In this document: in pieces, positions 9,825 through 18,594 of the stretch
Layout of the letters: each line of letters begins with the position of its first letter
Position numbering within the stretch: position 1 is the first letter of the stretch
From: Catellatospora coxensis
GTDB lineage: Bacteria > Actinomycetota > Actinomycetes > Mycobacteriales > Micromonosporaceae
Reading direction: 5' to 3'
Assembly (NCBI RefSeq): GCF_016862635.1
Contig: NZ_BONI01000072.1
Location: 1-48,863, forward strand
DNA: 48,863 nucleotides
Made by a program: the position numbers and the translations under genes
Notes under the pieces: generated by a model
Database searches by the model: none
What the model saw: only the letters and a program-made list of their open reading frames with translations
What the model was told of the DNA's origin: nothing

Positions 9825-10109
9825 TCAGCGCAGCGCGGCGCGTTCTTCCTCGGACAGGGGTTCCCCGTCGTGGGTGCGCTGGATGTGGATGCACTCACCC
9901 GGGCACTCCTGCGCGGCATCGATGACCTCCAGGCGCAGATGCGCCGGGATCTCGACGGTCGCACCCGGGGCCACCAGCAGTTCCCCGTCGTCGCCCTTGA
10001 CGTACGCCAGGCCGTCGACGTCGAACTCGAACACCTCGGGGGCGTACTGCACGCACAGGCCGTCGCCCGTGCAGAGGTCCTGATCTACTCGCACCCTCAG
10101 CTCACTCAC
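9825..10109 (-). CDS. Ferredoxin
   Basis: A 94-residue acidic ferredoxin of the actinobacterial P450-partner type. Cysteines are C13 and C19 (CTGDGLC, the C-x5-C spacing of a 3Fe-4S site), followed by YAPEVFEFD, with C69 and C73 (CPGEC) near the C-terminus. I chose the GTG at 10109, which precedes the conserved LRVRVDQDLC; an ATG at 10136 would add nine residues. It is convergent with the trmI operon and divergent from arc. It carries electrons, probably to a P450 or another oxygenase, but no partner gene is adjacent. Confidence 0.9.
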   Translation of the reverse strand: MSELRVRVDQDLCTGDGLCVQYAPEVFEFDVDGLAYVKGDDGELLVAPGATVEIPAHLRLEVIDAAQECPGECIHIQRTHDGEPLSEEERAALR

Positions 10110-10207
10110 GTGTCCGACCCTAGCGCCCCGCTCCACACGGGCCCGGGGGAGGTCGGCCGACAGGGCAGATTCTCGATCTTCTTCCGGGTACGGGGGTGTC
10201 GGGAGGG

Positions 10208-10249
10208 TTCAACTGAGGCGATCAGCCGCTAGTGTTAGGAGCACCCTAA
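10208..10249 (+). promoter_or_regulatory. arc promoter with inverted repeat at the predicted start site
   Basis: TTCAAC (10208-10213) and TAGTGT (10230-10235) are spaced 16 bases and resemble -35 and -10 boxes. The inverted repeat TTAGG-N5-CCTAA (10235-10249) begins at the last base of the -10 and covers the predicted start of transcription, a position suited to a repressor operator. The bound protein is unknown. Confidence 0.45.
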
Positions 10250-10303
10250 ACGTCGGCCGAACGAGGTAGGACCGGCGGGAGGACACCCCCGGGGAGGTGG
10301 GAC

Positions 10304-12070
10304 GTGGCAAAGAGCGACGACGCGGATGCGCGCGCCGCGCGGTGGGAGAAGGAAGCCAACGATCTCTCCACTCAGGTCGCGTTCCTGCAAGAGGAGCTCG
10401 CCCTGTTGCGGCGCAAGTTGAGTGAGAGCCCGCGGCACGTCAGGCAGCTGGAGGAGCGGCTCGCCGCTACCCAGGCCCAGCTGTCGCGGCTCACGGAGAA
10501 CAACGAGCGGTTGGTGGCCACGCTCAAGGAGGCGCGCGCCCAGATCGTGACGCTCAAGGAGGAGATCGACCGGCTGGCGCAACCGCCCAGCGGGTACGGC
10601 GTCTTCCTCGCGCGGCACGAGGACGGCACGGTGGACGTCTTCACGGGCGGGCGCAAGCTGAGGGTGGCAGTGTCGCCGTCGCTTGACGTCGACGCGCTGC
10701 AACGGGGACAGGAGGTGCTGCTCAACGACGCCCTCAACATCGTCGACGCGCTCGGTTTCGAGCGGGCCGGCGAGGTGGTCATGCTCAAGGAGATCCTCGA
10801 CGGCGGGGACCGCGCACTGGTGGTCTCGCACGCCGACGAGGAGCGGATCGTCTTCCTCGCGGAGGGCCTGATCGGCGGGCTGCTGCGGTCCGGCGACTCC
10901 CTCATGATCGAGCCCCGGTCCGCGTACGCCTACGAGCGCATCCCCAAGAGCGAGGTCGAGGACCTCGTCCTGGAGGAGGTGCCCGACGTCGACTACCACG
11001 ACATCGGTGGCCTGGTGCACCAGATCGAGCAGATCCGCGACGCCGTGGAGCTGCCCTTCCTGCACGCGGAGCTGTTCCGCGAGCACCAGCTGCGCCCGCC
11101 GAAGGGCGTGCTGCTCTACGGTCCTCCCGGCTGCGGCAAGACGCTGATCGCCAAGGCGGTCGCGAACTCCCTGGCCAAGAAGATCGCCGAGCGGCGCGGC
11201 GAGGAGAAGAAGACCAGCTACTTCCTCAACATCAAGGGTCCGGAGCTGCTCAACAAGTACGTCGGCGAGACCGAGCGGCACATCCGGCTGATCTTCCAGC
11301 GGGCCCGGGAGAAGGCCTCGGAAGGCACCCCGGTGATCGTGTTCTTCGACGAGATGGACTCGATCTTCCGTACCCGCGGCTCCGGTGTCTCCTCCGACGT
11401 GGAGAACACCATCGTTCCCCAGCTGCTCAGCGAGATCGACGGTGTCGAGGGCCTGGAGAACGTCATCATCATCGGCGCCTCGAACCGCGAGGACATGATC
11501 GATCCGGCGATCCTGCGCCCGGGCCGGCTCGACGTCAAAATCAAGATCGAGCGTCCGGACGCCGAAGCGGCCAAGGACATCTTCAGCAAGTACATCCTGA
11601 CCGGCCTGCCGTTGTCCCCGGACGACCTGGCCGAGCACGGTGGCAACGCCGAGGCGTGCGTGCACGCGATGATCAATTCGGTGGTGCTGCGGATGTACTC
11701 GGAGACCGAGGAGAACCGCTTCCTGGAGGTCACCTACGCCAACGGTGACAAGGAGGTCCTGTACTTCAAGGACTTCAACTCCGGCGCCATGATCCAGAAC
11801 ATCGTGGACCGCGGCAAGAAGATGGCGATCAAGGAGTTCCTGTCCTCCGGCAAGAAGGGCCTGCGCCTGCAGCACCTGCTGGACGCCTGCCTGGACGAGT
11901 TCCGCGAGAACGAGGACCTGCCGAACACCACCAACCCCGACGACTGGGCACGAATCTCCGGCAAGAAGGGCGAGCGGATCGTCTACATCCGCACCCTGGT
12001 CTCCGGAGGCAAGGGCACCGAGTCGGGCCGGTCCATCGAGACCGCCAGCAACACCGGCCAGTACCTGTAA
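10304..12070 (+). CDS. arc: Proteasomal AAA ATPase Arc/Mpa
   Basis: A 588-residue ring ATPase that binds pupylated proteins, unfolds them and feeds the 20S core. An N-terminal coiled coil (residues about 12-95) that captures Pup is followed by tandem OB-fold domains. The AAA module has Walker A GPPGCGKT near residue 274 and Walker [13 protein letters not shown] near residue 347. The C-terminus ends in GQYL, the motif that docks into the alpha-ring of the core particle and opens its gate. The GTG start at 10304 is preceded by GGGGAGGTGG, a strong ribosome binding site. A hairpin terminator follows at 12084. Identification is certain. Confidence 0.98.
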   Translation: MAKSDDADARAARWEKEANDLSTQVAFLQEELALLRRKLSESPRHVRQLEERLAATQAQLSRLTENNERLVATLKEARAQIVTLKEEIDRLAQPPSGYGVFLARHEDGTVDVFTGGRKLRVAVSPSLDVDALQRGQEVLLNDALNIVDALGFERAGEVVMLKEILDGGDRALVVSHADEERIVFLAEGLIGGLLRSGDSLMIEPRSAYAYERIPKSEVEDLVLEEVPDVDYHDIGGLVHQIEQIRDAVELPFLHAELFREHQLRPPKGVLLYGPPGCGKTLIAKAVANSLAKKIAERRGEEKKTSYFLNIKGPELLNKYVGETERHIRLIFQRAREKASEGTPVIVFFDEMDSIFRTRGSGVSSDVENTIVPQLLSEIDGVEGLENVIIIGASNREDMIDPAILRPGRLDVKIKIERPDAEAAKDIFSKYILTGLPLSPDDLAEHGGNAEACVHAMINSVVLRMYSETEENRFLEVTYANGDKEVLYFKDFNSGAMIQNIVDRGKKMAIKEFLSSGKKGLRLQHLLDACLDEFRENEDLPNTTNPDDWARISGKKGERIVYIRTLVSGGKGTESGRSIETASNTGQYL

Positions 12071-12083
12071 CAGGCACTACGAA

Positions 12084-12119
12084 GACGGCGCCCGTCCCCG
12101 CCAGGGGGCGGGCGCCGTC
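12084..12119. terminator. Bidirectional GC hairpin between arc and the glycosyltransferase
   Basis: GACGGCGCCCG (12084-12094) pairs perfectly with 12109-12119, and the loop itself contains a CCCC/GGGG inner stem. It lies between convergent stop codons at 12070 and 12124 and can end both transcripts. Confidence 0.75.
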
Positions 12120-12123
12120 CTCG

Positions 12124-13086
12124 TCAGCGGACGCCGGCAGCGGCCTGCTCGGCCGTCTCCGCCGAGTCGTAACCCACGATGTACGTCGGGCGGCCCTTGA
12201 CCTCCACGAACACCCGGCCCAGGTACTCGCCCAGCAGGCCCAGGCACAGCAGCTGAACCCCGCCCAGGAACAGGATCGCCGTGAACAGCGACGTCCAGCC
12301 GCTGACCGTCGCCCCGGCCACGAACCGCACCAGGCTGTAGCAGCCGAGCACGAAACACAGGAAGAAACTCGCCAGCCCCGACCACGTCGCCAGGCGCAGC
12401 GGCGCGGCCGAGAAGTCCGTGACGCTGTCGACCGCCAGCCGGACCATCTTGCTCAGCGGATACTTCGTGCTGCCCGCCGCCCGCGCCTCCCGGCGGTAGG
12501 CCACCTCGCCGCTCGGGAAACCCAGCCACGGCACCAGCAGCCGGTACACCGGCTGGCGCTCCGGCATCGCCCGCAGCGCCTCCACCGCCGCCCGGCTCAG
12601 CAGCCGGAAATCGCCCGCGTTGTGCGGCACCTTCTTGCCGACCAGCCGGCGCATCAGCCGGTAGTACACCTGCGCCGTGTGCCGCTTGAAGGGCGTGTCC
12701 GTCGTCCGGTCGTCGCGCACCCCGTACACGATGTCCAGCGATTCCGCCCGCGCCAGCGCGAGCATCTCCAGGATCTTCTCCGGCGGGTCCTGCAGGTCCG
12801 CGTCGATGCTCGCCACGAACTCGCCCCGCGCCCGGTGCAGACCCGCCGTCAGCGCCGCCTGGTGGCCGCTGTTGCGCCGCAGCCGGACCACCCGCAGCTG
12901 CGCCCACTCCCGGCAGGCCAGCAGCAGCATCGGCGCGGTCGCGTCCGCGCTGCCGTCGTCGACCGCCACCACCTCGTAGTCGAGCCCCGCGCCGTCCAGC
13001 AGCGGGCGCAGCCGCGCGACGAGCAGGGGCAGCACCTCCTGCTCGTTGTACATGGGGATCACGACAGACAATGCGGGCGGGGTCAT
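12124..13086 (-). CDS. GT2 family glycosyltransferase (DPM1/GtrB-like)
   Basis: A 320-residue polyprenyl-phosphate glycosyltransferase. The GT-A domain starts with SVVIPMYNEQE and has the metal-binding segment SIDADLQDP. Two C-terminal membrane helices lie at about residues 235-295. Such enzymes move a sugar from a nucleotide or other donor to a lipid phosphate carrier for wall or protein glycosylation. The ATG at 13086 was chosen because the fold begins directly after it; longer starts add non-conserved sequence. It is inserted on the opposite strand between arc and dop, divergent from dop, and is not part of the proteasome machinery. Confidence 0.92.
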   Translation of the reverse strand: MTPPALSVVIPMYNEQEVLPLLVARLRPLLDGAGLDYEVVAVDDGSADATAPMLLLACREWAQLRVVRLRRNSGHQAALTAGLHRARGEFVASIDADLQDPPEKILEMLALARAESLDIVYGVRDDRTTDTPFKRHTAQVYYRLMRRLVGKKVPHNAGDFRLLSRAAVEALRAMPERQPVYRLLVPWLGFPSGEVAYRREARAAGSTKYPLSKMVRLAVDSVTDFSAAPLRLATWSGLASFFLCFVLGCYSLVRFVAGATVSGWTSLFTAILFLGGVQLLCLGLLGEYLGRVFVEVKGRPTYIVGYDSAETAEQAAAGVR

Positions 13087-13252
13087 CTCGCGGGATCCTT
13101 CATCGAGCAGTGCCAGGTCCAGAACGGGGATGGTATCCCCGTCCGCCGATCCACGCCCGGACGGCACCGGCATGCGGGTGTACGAAAGGCGCTGAACCTC
13201 CCAGGCTGGCCCGAACACGGATGCTCTCCTCGTCTCACCGGTGACGGTGTGA

Positions 13253-13258
13253 GAGGCT
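13253..13258 (+). promoter_or_regulatory. -10-like box of a leaderless dop promoter
   Basis: GAGGCT is followed by 7 bases and the ATG of dop at 13266. The first base departs from the TANNNT consensus, so support is moderate. No ribosome binding site is evident before the start. Confidence 0.4.
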
Positions 13259-13265
13259 TCATTCC

Positions 13266-14783
13266 ATGAGCGTGCGGCGGATCATGGGTACCGAGGTCGA
13301 GTACGGGATCTCCGTGCCGGGACAGCCCGGGGCCAACCCGATGGTGACCTCCTCCCAGGTCGTGAACGCCTACGGGGCCCGGCCCGAGCTGGCCCGGGGC
13401 GGACGTGCCCGCTGGGACTACGAGGAGGAGTCGCCGCTGCGCGACGCCCGGGGCTTCAGCTACACCGGCGCGGCGTACGACCCGGCGGAGGCGCTCGCCG
13501 ACGAGGACCTCGGCCTGGCCAACGTCATCCTGACCAACGGCGCCCGGCTCTACGTCGACCACGCCCACCCGGAGTACTCCACCCCCGAGGTGACCAACCC
13601 GCTGGACGTGGTGCGCTGGGACAAGGCCGGCGAGCAGGTCATGGCCGAGGGCGCGCGGCGCGCCGCGACGATCCCGGGCAGCCACCCGATCCACCTCTAC
13701 AAGAACAACACCGACAACAAGGGCGCCTCGTACGGCGCGCACGAGAACTACCTCATGCGCCGGCAGACCCCCTTCGCGGACATCGTCACCTACCTCACCC
13801 CGTTCTTCGTGACGCGGCAGATCTTCTGCGGCGCCGGACGGGTGGGCATCGGCCAGGACGGCAGCCAGGCCGGCTTCCAGATCACCCAGCGCGCCGACTT
13901 CTTCGAGGTCGAGGTCGGCCTGGAGACCACGCTCAAGCGGCCCATCATCAACACCCGCGACGAGCCGCACGCCGACGCCGACAAGTACCGCCGCCTGCAC
14001 GTGATCATCGGTGACGCGAACCTGTCCGAGATCTCGACCTACCTCAAGGTCGGCACCACCGCGCTGATCCTCACCATGATCGAGGAGAAGGCGCTCACCG
14101 CCGACCTCGGCATCGCCGACCCGGTCGCCGAACTGCGCGCCGTCAGCCACGACCCGACCCTCAAGCACACCATGCGGCTGCGTGACGGCCGCCGGCTCAC
14201 CGCGCTCGACCTGCAGTGGGCCTTCTTCGAGCGGGCCCACGCGTTCGTCGAGGCGCGCACCGGCGCCGACACCGACGCCCAGACCCGCGACGTGCTCGAC
14301 CGCTGGGAGAGCGTGCTGAGCCGGCTCGGCGACGACCCGATGCAGCTCGCCGACGAGCTGGACTGGGTGGCCAAGCTGCGCCTGCTGGAGGGCTACCGCG
14401 AGCGGGAGAACCTGGGCTGGGCGTCGTCCAAGCTCCAGCTGGTCGACCTGCAGTACAGCGACGTGCGCCCGGAGAAGGGCCTCTACCACCGCCTGGTCGC
14501 CCGCGGCGCGATGAAGACGCTGCTCGACCCGGAGTCGACCCGCGCCGCGATGACCGACCCGCCGGACGACACGCGGGCGTACTTCCGCGGCCGGTGCCTG
14601 GGCAAGTACGCGTCCGAAGTGGTCGCCGCGAGCTGGGACTCGGTCATCTTCGACGTGGGCCGGGAGGCCCTGGTCAGGGTGCCGATGATGGAGCCGGAGC
14701 GCGGCACGAAGAAACACGTCGGCGCGCTCTTCGACCGTTGCCCCAGCGCAAAGGATCTTCTGGAAGTGATCACCGCGGGGTGA
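13266..14783 (+). CDS. dop: Depupylase / Pup deamidase
   Basis: A 505-residue member of the Dop/PafA carboxylate-amine ligase-like family. It removes Pup from substrates and, where needed, deamidates the C-terminal glutamine of Pup. Visible features are the N-terminal GTEVEYGI motif (acidic active-site residues), [29 protein letters not shown] and the [11 protein letters not shown] segment. It has the Dop-specific extra loop at about residues 37-79, absent from PafA. The start ATG at 13266 gives the conserved [15 protein letters not shown]-terminus. It is followed by pup after 61 bases. Because Pup here already ends in glutamate, depupylation is probably its main task. Confidence 0.97.
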   Translation: MSVRRIMGTEVEYGISVPGQPGANPMVTSSQVVNAYGARPELARGGRARWDYEEESPLRDARGFSYTGAAYDPAEALADEDLGLANVILTNGARLYVDHAHPEYSTPEVTNPLDVVRWDKAGEQVMAEGARRAATIPGSHPIHLYKNNTDNKGASYGAHENYLMRRQTPFADIVTYLTPFFVTRQIFCGAGRVGIGQDGSQAGFQITQRADFFEVEVGLETTLKRPIINTRDEPHADADKYRRLHVIIGDANLSEISTYLKVGTTALILTMIEEKALTADLGIADPVAELRAVSHDPTLKHTMRLRDGRRLTALDLQWAFFERAHAFVEARTGADTDAQTRDVLDRWESVLSRLGDDPMQLADELDWVAKLRLLEGYRERENLGWASSKLQLVDLQYSDVRPEKGLYHRLVARGAMKTLLDPESTRAAMTDPPDDTRAYFRGRCLGKYASEVVAASWDSVIFDVGREALVRVPMMEPERGTKKHVGALFDRCPSAKDLLEVITAG

Positions 14784-14812
14784 TCGCTTTCGTCGGTCCC
14801 GCGCGCTACGTT
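14784..14812 (+). promoter_or_regulatory. Candidate promoter for pup-prcBA
   Basis: TACGTT (14807-14812) looks like a -10 box, with a weak TCGCTT -35 17 bases upstream. It lies between dop and pup and would allow pup, the nuclease, prcB and prcA to be transcribed without dop. Confidence 0.35.
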
Positions 14813-14844
14813 TAAGGCCCACAGGCGACGTCAGGGAGGCGCAG

Positions 14845-15057
14845 ATGGCCACGCAGGACGGTGGACAGTCACAGTCGGGCCGCTCTCGGAACGAGCAGGA
14901 AGCCGAGTCGGTCGCGCCCGAGGTGAACCCCGAGGTTGCCGAGCGCGTCGAGAAGATCGGCGAGGACGTCGACGACATCCTCGACGAGATCGACGCCGTC
15001 CTCGAGGAGAACGCCGAGGAGTTCATTAGGGGTTACGTACAGAAAGGGGGGGAGTGA
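14845..15057 (+). CDS. pup: Prokaryotic ubiquitin-like protein Pup
   Basis: A 70-residue, mostly disordered, acidic tag that PafA attaches to substrate lysines through its C-terminal glutamate. The C-terminal half has the Arc-binding helix (VEKIGEDVDDILDEIDAVLE) and ends in YVQKGGE. The final residue is glutamate, encoded directly by GAG, rather than the glutamine of mycobacterial Pup, so no deamidation is needed before ligation. GGGAGG lies 5 bases before the ATG. The endonuclease VII-like gene starts 8 bases after the stop, and its ribosome binding site is formed by the last codons of pup. Confidence 0.98.
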   Translation: MATQDGGQSQSGRSRNEQEAESVAPEVNPEVAERVEKIGEDVDDILDEIDAVLEENAEEFIRGYVQKGGE

Positions 15058-15064
15058 TCCCGGT

Positions 15065-15736
15065 ATGTCCGATTTTTCCCCGGACGACTGGAAGAACTGC
15101 CCCCAGTGTGATCGGCGCTTGCCCTTGACCGACTTCTACAACAACAAGAGCCGCAAGGACGGGCGGAGTTTCTACTGTCGTTCGTGCACGCGGAGTCGGC
15201 TTGAGGCAGACCGTCGCAAGCGAGGGGTGGCACCGGCGAAGAGGGCTGCCGTGGCCATCCCTGACGGCATGAAATGGTGCCCCCAATGCGACGAAGTCAA
15301 GCCCAAAGATGACTTCGCCCGCGCCAAAGCCAAAGCGGGTGGCCTTCATGCCTACTGCTTGCCATGCCACAACAAGCGCAGCGCCGAGGCGAAGCAAAGG
15401 CTCTACGGCGGAAACCGTGAGTACCACCTGCGGCGTCGTTACGGGATGACGCAGGAGGACTTCGAGGCGCTGCTTGCGGGGCAGGGCGGCGTGTGCGCCA
15501 TCTGCGGCGCACCGGGCCCCGAGCACGTTGACCATGACCATGAATTCGGTAACGTACGTGGCATCCTGTGCCTCAACTGCAACGGCGGCCTTGGACAGTT
15601 CAAGGACGATCGGCAAAACCTCGCCAGGGCGATCGAGTATCTGAAGGAGACAGCGTGGCAGCGGGTCTTGGTTCACCCGGGCGTCTACCAGCTAGTTTCA
15701 CCACGCCGGGAACGTCGTCTTTCACGGACTTCCTGA
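15065..15736 (+). CDS. Endonuclease VII-like (HNH/zinc) nuclease inside the proteasome operon
   Basis: A 223-residue protein with two N-terminal copies of a roughly 45-residue zinc-knuckle unit (CPQCDRRLP...YCRSC and CPQCDEVKP...YCLPC). The C-terminal domain resembles phage recombination endonuclease [22 protein letters not shown], then [19 protein letters not shown] with zinc cysteines and the catalytic histidines, then GLGQFKDD. It starts at the ATG at 15065, 7 bases after pup. The last 27 codons (15655-15736) overlap prcB in another frame, and the prcB ribosome binding site lies within its codons. Codon choice looks less GC-biased than in its neighbours, which may mean later acquisition. 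Role in the proteasome pathway unknown. Confidence 0.9.
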   Translation: MSDFSPDDWKNCPQCDRRLPLTDFYNNKSRKDGRSFYCRSCTRSRLEADRRKRGVAPAKRAAVAIPDGMKWCPQCDEVKPKDDFARAKAKAGGLHAYCLPCHNKRSAEAKQRLYGGNREYHLRRRYGMTQEDFEALLAGQGGVCAICGAPGPEHVDHDHEFGNVRGILCLNCNGGLGQFKDDRQNLARAIEYLKETAWQRVLVHPGVYQLVSPRRERRLSRTS

Positions 15737-16497
15737 CGCAGGTCGCGCCGGAGCTGCTGCCCGGCCGCCGCCCCCTGCCCGCCGGCATGAACGCCGACCT
15801 GGCCCCGCACGCCACCACCATCGTCGCGATCAGCACCGACGAGGGTGTGGTGATGGCCGGTGACCGCCGCGCGACCATGGGCAACCTCATCGCGAGCCGC
15901 GACATCGAGAAGGTGCACCCCGCCGACCCGTACTCGCTGATCGGCATCGCGGGCACGGCCGGCGTCGGCATCGAGCTGATGCGGCTGTTCCAGGTGGAGC
16001 TGCAGCACTACGAGAAGATCGAGGGCGCGATGCTCTCGCTCGACGGCAAGGCCAACCGCCTGGCCACGATGATCCGGCAGAACCTCGGCGCGGCCATGCA
16101 GGGCCTGGCCGTGATCCCGCTGTTCGCCGGGTTCGATCTCGACGCGAAGACGCCCGGCAAGGTGGGGCGCATCTTCAGTTTCGACATCGCGGGCGGCCTG
16201 TACGAGGAGCACGGCGGCTATGACGCGATCGGCTCGGGTTCGCTGTTCGCGAAGTCGTCGCTGAAGAAGCGCTACAAGCGCGGCCTCAGCATCGCCGAGG
16301 CGTCGCAGCTGGCCGTGGAGGCCCTCTACGACGCGGCCGACGACGACACCGCCACCGGTGGCCCGGACGTCATCCGCAAGATCTTCCCTGTGGTGATGAC
16401 CGCGACCGCCGAGGGCACGCAGCGCCTGACCGACGAGGAGACCGCGGCCCTGGCCGAGGTCGTCATCGCGGCGCGGGCGCAGCAGCCGGGCGCCTGA
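15655..16497 (+). CDS. prcB: Proteasome beta subunit
   Basis: A 280-residue precursor of the catalytic subunit of the 20S proteasome. The propeptide covers residues 1-53, and autocleavage before T54 ([10 protein letters not shown]) exposes the catalytic threonine. D70-R72 of AGDRRA and the SGS-like segment [12 protein letters not shown] are conserved. In most relatives I remember, glycine precedes the catalytic threonine; here it is alanine. The GTG at 15655 has AAGGAG 6 bases upstream, which fixes the start even though it lies inside the preceding nuclease gene. prcA follows after 42 bases. It forms the inner rings that degrade proteins delivered by Arc. Confidence 0.96.
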   Translation: MAAGLGSPGRLPASFTTPGTSSFTDFLTQVAPELLPGRRPLPAGMNADLAPHATTIVAISTDEGVVMAGDRRATMGNLIASRDIEKVHPADPYSLIGIAGTAGVGIELMRLFQVELQHYEKIEGAMLSLDGKANRLATMIRQNLGAAMQGLAVIPLFAGFDLDAKTPGKVGRIFSFDIAGGLYEEHGGYDAIGSGSLFAKSSLKKRYKRGLSIAEASQLAVEALYDAADDDTATGGPDVIRKIFPVVMTATAEGTQRLTDEETAALAEVVIAARAQQPGA

Positions 16498-16539
16498 TCC
16501 CATCCGCTCTCCCGAAACGCCATAAGGAGAAGACACGCC

Positions 16540-17322
16540 GTGGCCATGCAGTTCTACGCCTCGCCTGAGCAGATCATGCGGGACCGCTCGGAGTACGCCC
16601 GCAAGGGCATCGCCCGCGGTCGCAGCGTGGTCGTGCTGACGTACGCCGGTGGTGTGCTGTTCGTGGCGGAGAACCTCTCCACCACGCTGCACAAGGTGAG
16701 CGAGATCTACGACCGGATCGGGTTCGCGGCCGTGGGCCGCTACAACGAGTTCGAGAACCTCCGCAACGCCGGTGTGCGCATGGCCGACCTGCGGGGTTAC
16801 TCCTATGACCGCCGGGACGTCACCGGGCGGGCGCTGGCCAGCGCGTACGCGCAGACCCTGGGCGCGATCTTCAGCGAGCAGGGCAAGCCGTACGAGGTGG
16901 AGATCTGCGTCGCCGAGGTGGGCGCGACGCCGGAGCACGACGAGCTGTACCGGCTGACCTATGACGGTTCGGTGCAGGACGAGCCGGGTTTCATGGCGAT
17001 GGGCGGGCAGGCCGAGGCGATCGCCGGGGTGCTGCGTGCCGAGCACAGCGAGTCGCACACGCTGGGCGAGGCGCTGAAGCTGGCGGTGAAGGCGCTGAGC
17101 AGCGTCGGTGGCGAGGGCGGCGCGGCGCGCACGCTGGCCCCCGAGCAGCTGGAGGTCGCGGTGCTGGAGCGGGCCCGGCCGGGCCGCAAGTTCCGGCGCG
17201 TGGTCGGCGCGGCGCTGGCCGCCCTGGTGAGCCCGGCGAAGGCCGAGCCGGCCAAGGCCGCCGCGCCCAAGTCGGAGGCCCCGAAACCGGCCCCTGAGAC
17301 CGACACACCTGCGGCGGAGTGA
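16540..17322 (+). CDS. prcA: Proteasome alpha subunit
   Basis: A 260-residue subunit of the outer, gating rings of the 20S proteasome. The N-terminus ([20 protein letters not shown]) carries the gate-forming segment and helix H0, followed by [14 protein letters not shown] typical of actinobacterial alpha subunits. The C-terminal 40 residues are rich in Ala, Lys, Pro and Glu and are probably disordered. The GTG at 16540 is preceded by AAGGAG with 10 bases of spacing; ATG 16546 is an in-frame alternative. The gene ends 26 bases before the palindromic element at 17349, and rmlB lies beyond on the other strand. Confidence 0.96.
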   Translation: MAMQFYASPEQIMRDRSEYARKGIARGRSVVVLTYAGGVLFVAENLSTTLHKVSEIYDRIGFAAVGRYNEFENLRNAGVRMADLRGYSYDRRDVTGRALASAYAQTLGAIFSEQGKPYEVEICVAEVGATPEHDELYRLTYDGSVQDEPGFMAMGGQAEAIAGVLRAEHSESHTLGEALKLAVKALSSVGGEGGAARTLAPEQLEVAVLERARPGRKFRRVVGAALAALVSPAKAEPAKAAAPKSEAPKPAPETDTPAAE

Positions 17323-17348
17323 CTCGCCCCGTCCCGCCCCGTTTTTGA

Positions 17349-17413
17349 ATAGACGTTGGCCTATCTCATCGAATCCGAGCCGCGGATTTTCGATGAGATA
17401 GGCCAACGTCTAT
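17349..17413. repeat. Dispersed 65-bp palindromic element, copy A
   Basis: A perfect 25-bp inverted repeat (17349-17373 and 17389-17413) surrounds a 15-base centre that can itself pair partly (TCCG/CGGA). The arms begin ATAGACGTTGGCCTATCTC. It lies between the convergent stop codons of prcA and the rmlB-like gene. T-rich sequence precedes and A-rich sequence follows the arms, which is opposite to an intrinsic terminator. Copies B, C and D lie at 26691, 29790 and 41151. Confidence 0.92.
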
Positions 17414-17475
17414 AAAATTCCGGGCGGGTGTGGCGCAGGGGTCGGGCGTCCGGCAGGTGGTTCGGCGACGGCGGT

Positions 17476-18450
17476 TCAGTGGTGGCGGGCGGTCAGGGGT
17501 TCCCACCAGGCGCGGTTGGCGCGGTACCAGGCGACGGTGGCGGCCAGCCCGTCGGTGAGCGCGACGGTGGGCCGGTAGCCGAGCTCCTCGGTGGCCTTCG
17601 TGCTGTCCAGGGCGTACCGGTGGTCGTGGCCGGGGCGGTCGGCGACGTGGTGGACCAGTTCCGGGCCGCGGTCGGTGAGCTTCAGCAGCAGGGCGGTGAG
17701 GTCGCTGTTGGCGAGTTCGTCGTGCCCGCCGAGGTGGTAGACCTCGCCGGCGCGCCCGTGGCGCAGGGCCAGCTCGACGCCGGCGCAGTGGTCGGTGACG
17801 TGCAGCCATTCGCGGCGGTGCGAGCCGTCGCCGTAGAGCGGCACGGGCAGCCCGTCGAGCAGGTTGGTGGTGAACAGCGGGATGATCTTTTCGGGGTACT
17901 GGTAGGGCCCGTAGGTGTTGCCCGAACGGGTGACCACGACGTCGAGGCCGTGGGTGGTGTGCGCGGCGAGCGCGAGCAGGTCGGCGCCGGCCTTGGACGC
18001 GGCGTAGGGCGAGCGCGGGGCGAGCGGCTGGTGTTCGGTCCAGCTGCCGGTGTCGGTGGAGCCGTAGACCTCGTCGGTGGAGACGTGCACGAAGCGGCCG
18101 GTGCGGTGGCGTGCGGCGGCGTCGAGCAGGATCTGGGTGCCGAGCATGTTGGTGCGGGCGAACTCGGCGGCGGCGGTGATGGACCGGTCGACGTGTGATT
18201 CGGCGGCGAAGTGGATCACCGCGTCGTGCCCGGCGACGAGGTCGTCGACCAGGTGCGGGTCGCAGATGTCGCCTTCGACGAAGGTGAGCCGGGGGTCGGC
18301 GGCGACGGGGGCGAGGTTGTCGCGGTTGCCGGCGTAGGTGAGCCGGTCGAGCACGGTGATCCGGTCGGTGGGGTGGCCCGGTGCGGCGAGCCGGGTGCGT
18401 ACGTAGTGGGAGCCGATGAAGCCCGCGCCGCCGGTGACCAGAAGTTTCAT
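17476..18450 (-). CDS. rmlB: dTDP-glucose 4,6-dehydratase family protein
   Basis: A 324-residue short-chain dehydrogenase/reductase of the extended RmlB type. The NAD motif GGAGFIG is at residues 7-13, followed by HFAAESHVDRS, the STDEVYG segment with the catalytic T-D-E, and the YAASK pair (Y/K). Further RmlB hallmarks are TRSGNTYGPYQYPEKIIP and REWLHVTDHC. The enzyme makes dTDP-4-keto-6-deoxyglucose for rhamnose or other deoxysugars. It stands alone, without rmlA, rmlC or rmlD, on the opposite strand between prcA and pafA, so it is an insertion in the proteasome block. A secondary-metabolism dehydratase acting on another sugar nucleotide cannot be excluded. Confidence 0.9.
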   Translation of the reverse strand: MKLLVTGGAGFIGSHYVRTRLAAPGHPTDRITVLDRLTYAGNRDNLAPVAADPRLTFVEGDICDPHLVDDLVAGHDAVIHFAAESHVDRSITAAAEFARTNMLGTQILLDAAARHRTGRFVHVSTDEVYGSTDTGSWTEHQPLAPRSPYAASKAGADLLALAAHTTHGLDVVVTRSGNTYGPYQYPEKIIPLFTTNLLDGLPVPLYGDGSHRREWLHVTDHCAGVELALRHGRAGEVYHLGGHDELANSDLTALLLKLTDRGPELVHHVADRPGHDHRYALDSTKATEELGYRPTVALTDGLAATVAWYRANRAWWEPLTARHH

Positions 18451-18559
18451 GACAACGGAAGTTTATGTCACGTTCCGTGGCGCGCCGTGCGCGACCTGCG
18501 GTTGCGGGGGCGGTCGGGGATCCGTCGCGATTACACCGGCGGCGTCAGGTCGTACGAGA

Positions 18560-18588
18560 GTGACCTTGGGCGTTTGGGCGGCTAGTGT
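18560..18588 (+). promoter_or_regulatory. Leaderless promoter of pafA
   Basis: GTGACC (18560-18565) and TAGTGT (18583-18588) are spaced 17 bases. The ATG of pafA follows the -10 by 6 bases, so the transcript should start at or beside the start codon. No ribosome binding site is visible. Confidence 0.6.
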
Positions 18589-18594
18589 CTGTGT

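Noticed and set aside
10235-10249. IdeR/DmdR iron box at arc
   Set aside because: The outer TTAGG/CCTAA words match, but the spacer is 5 bases instead of the 9 of the known 19-bp box, and the inner bases do not fit.
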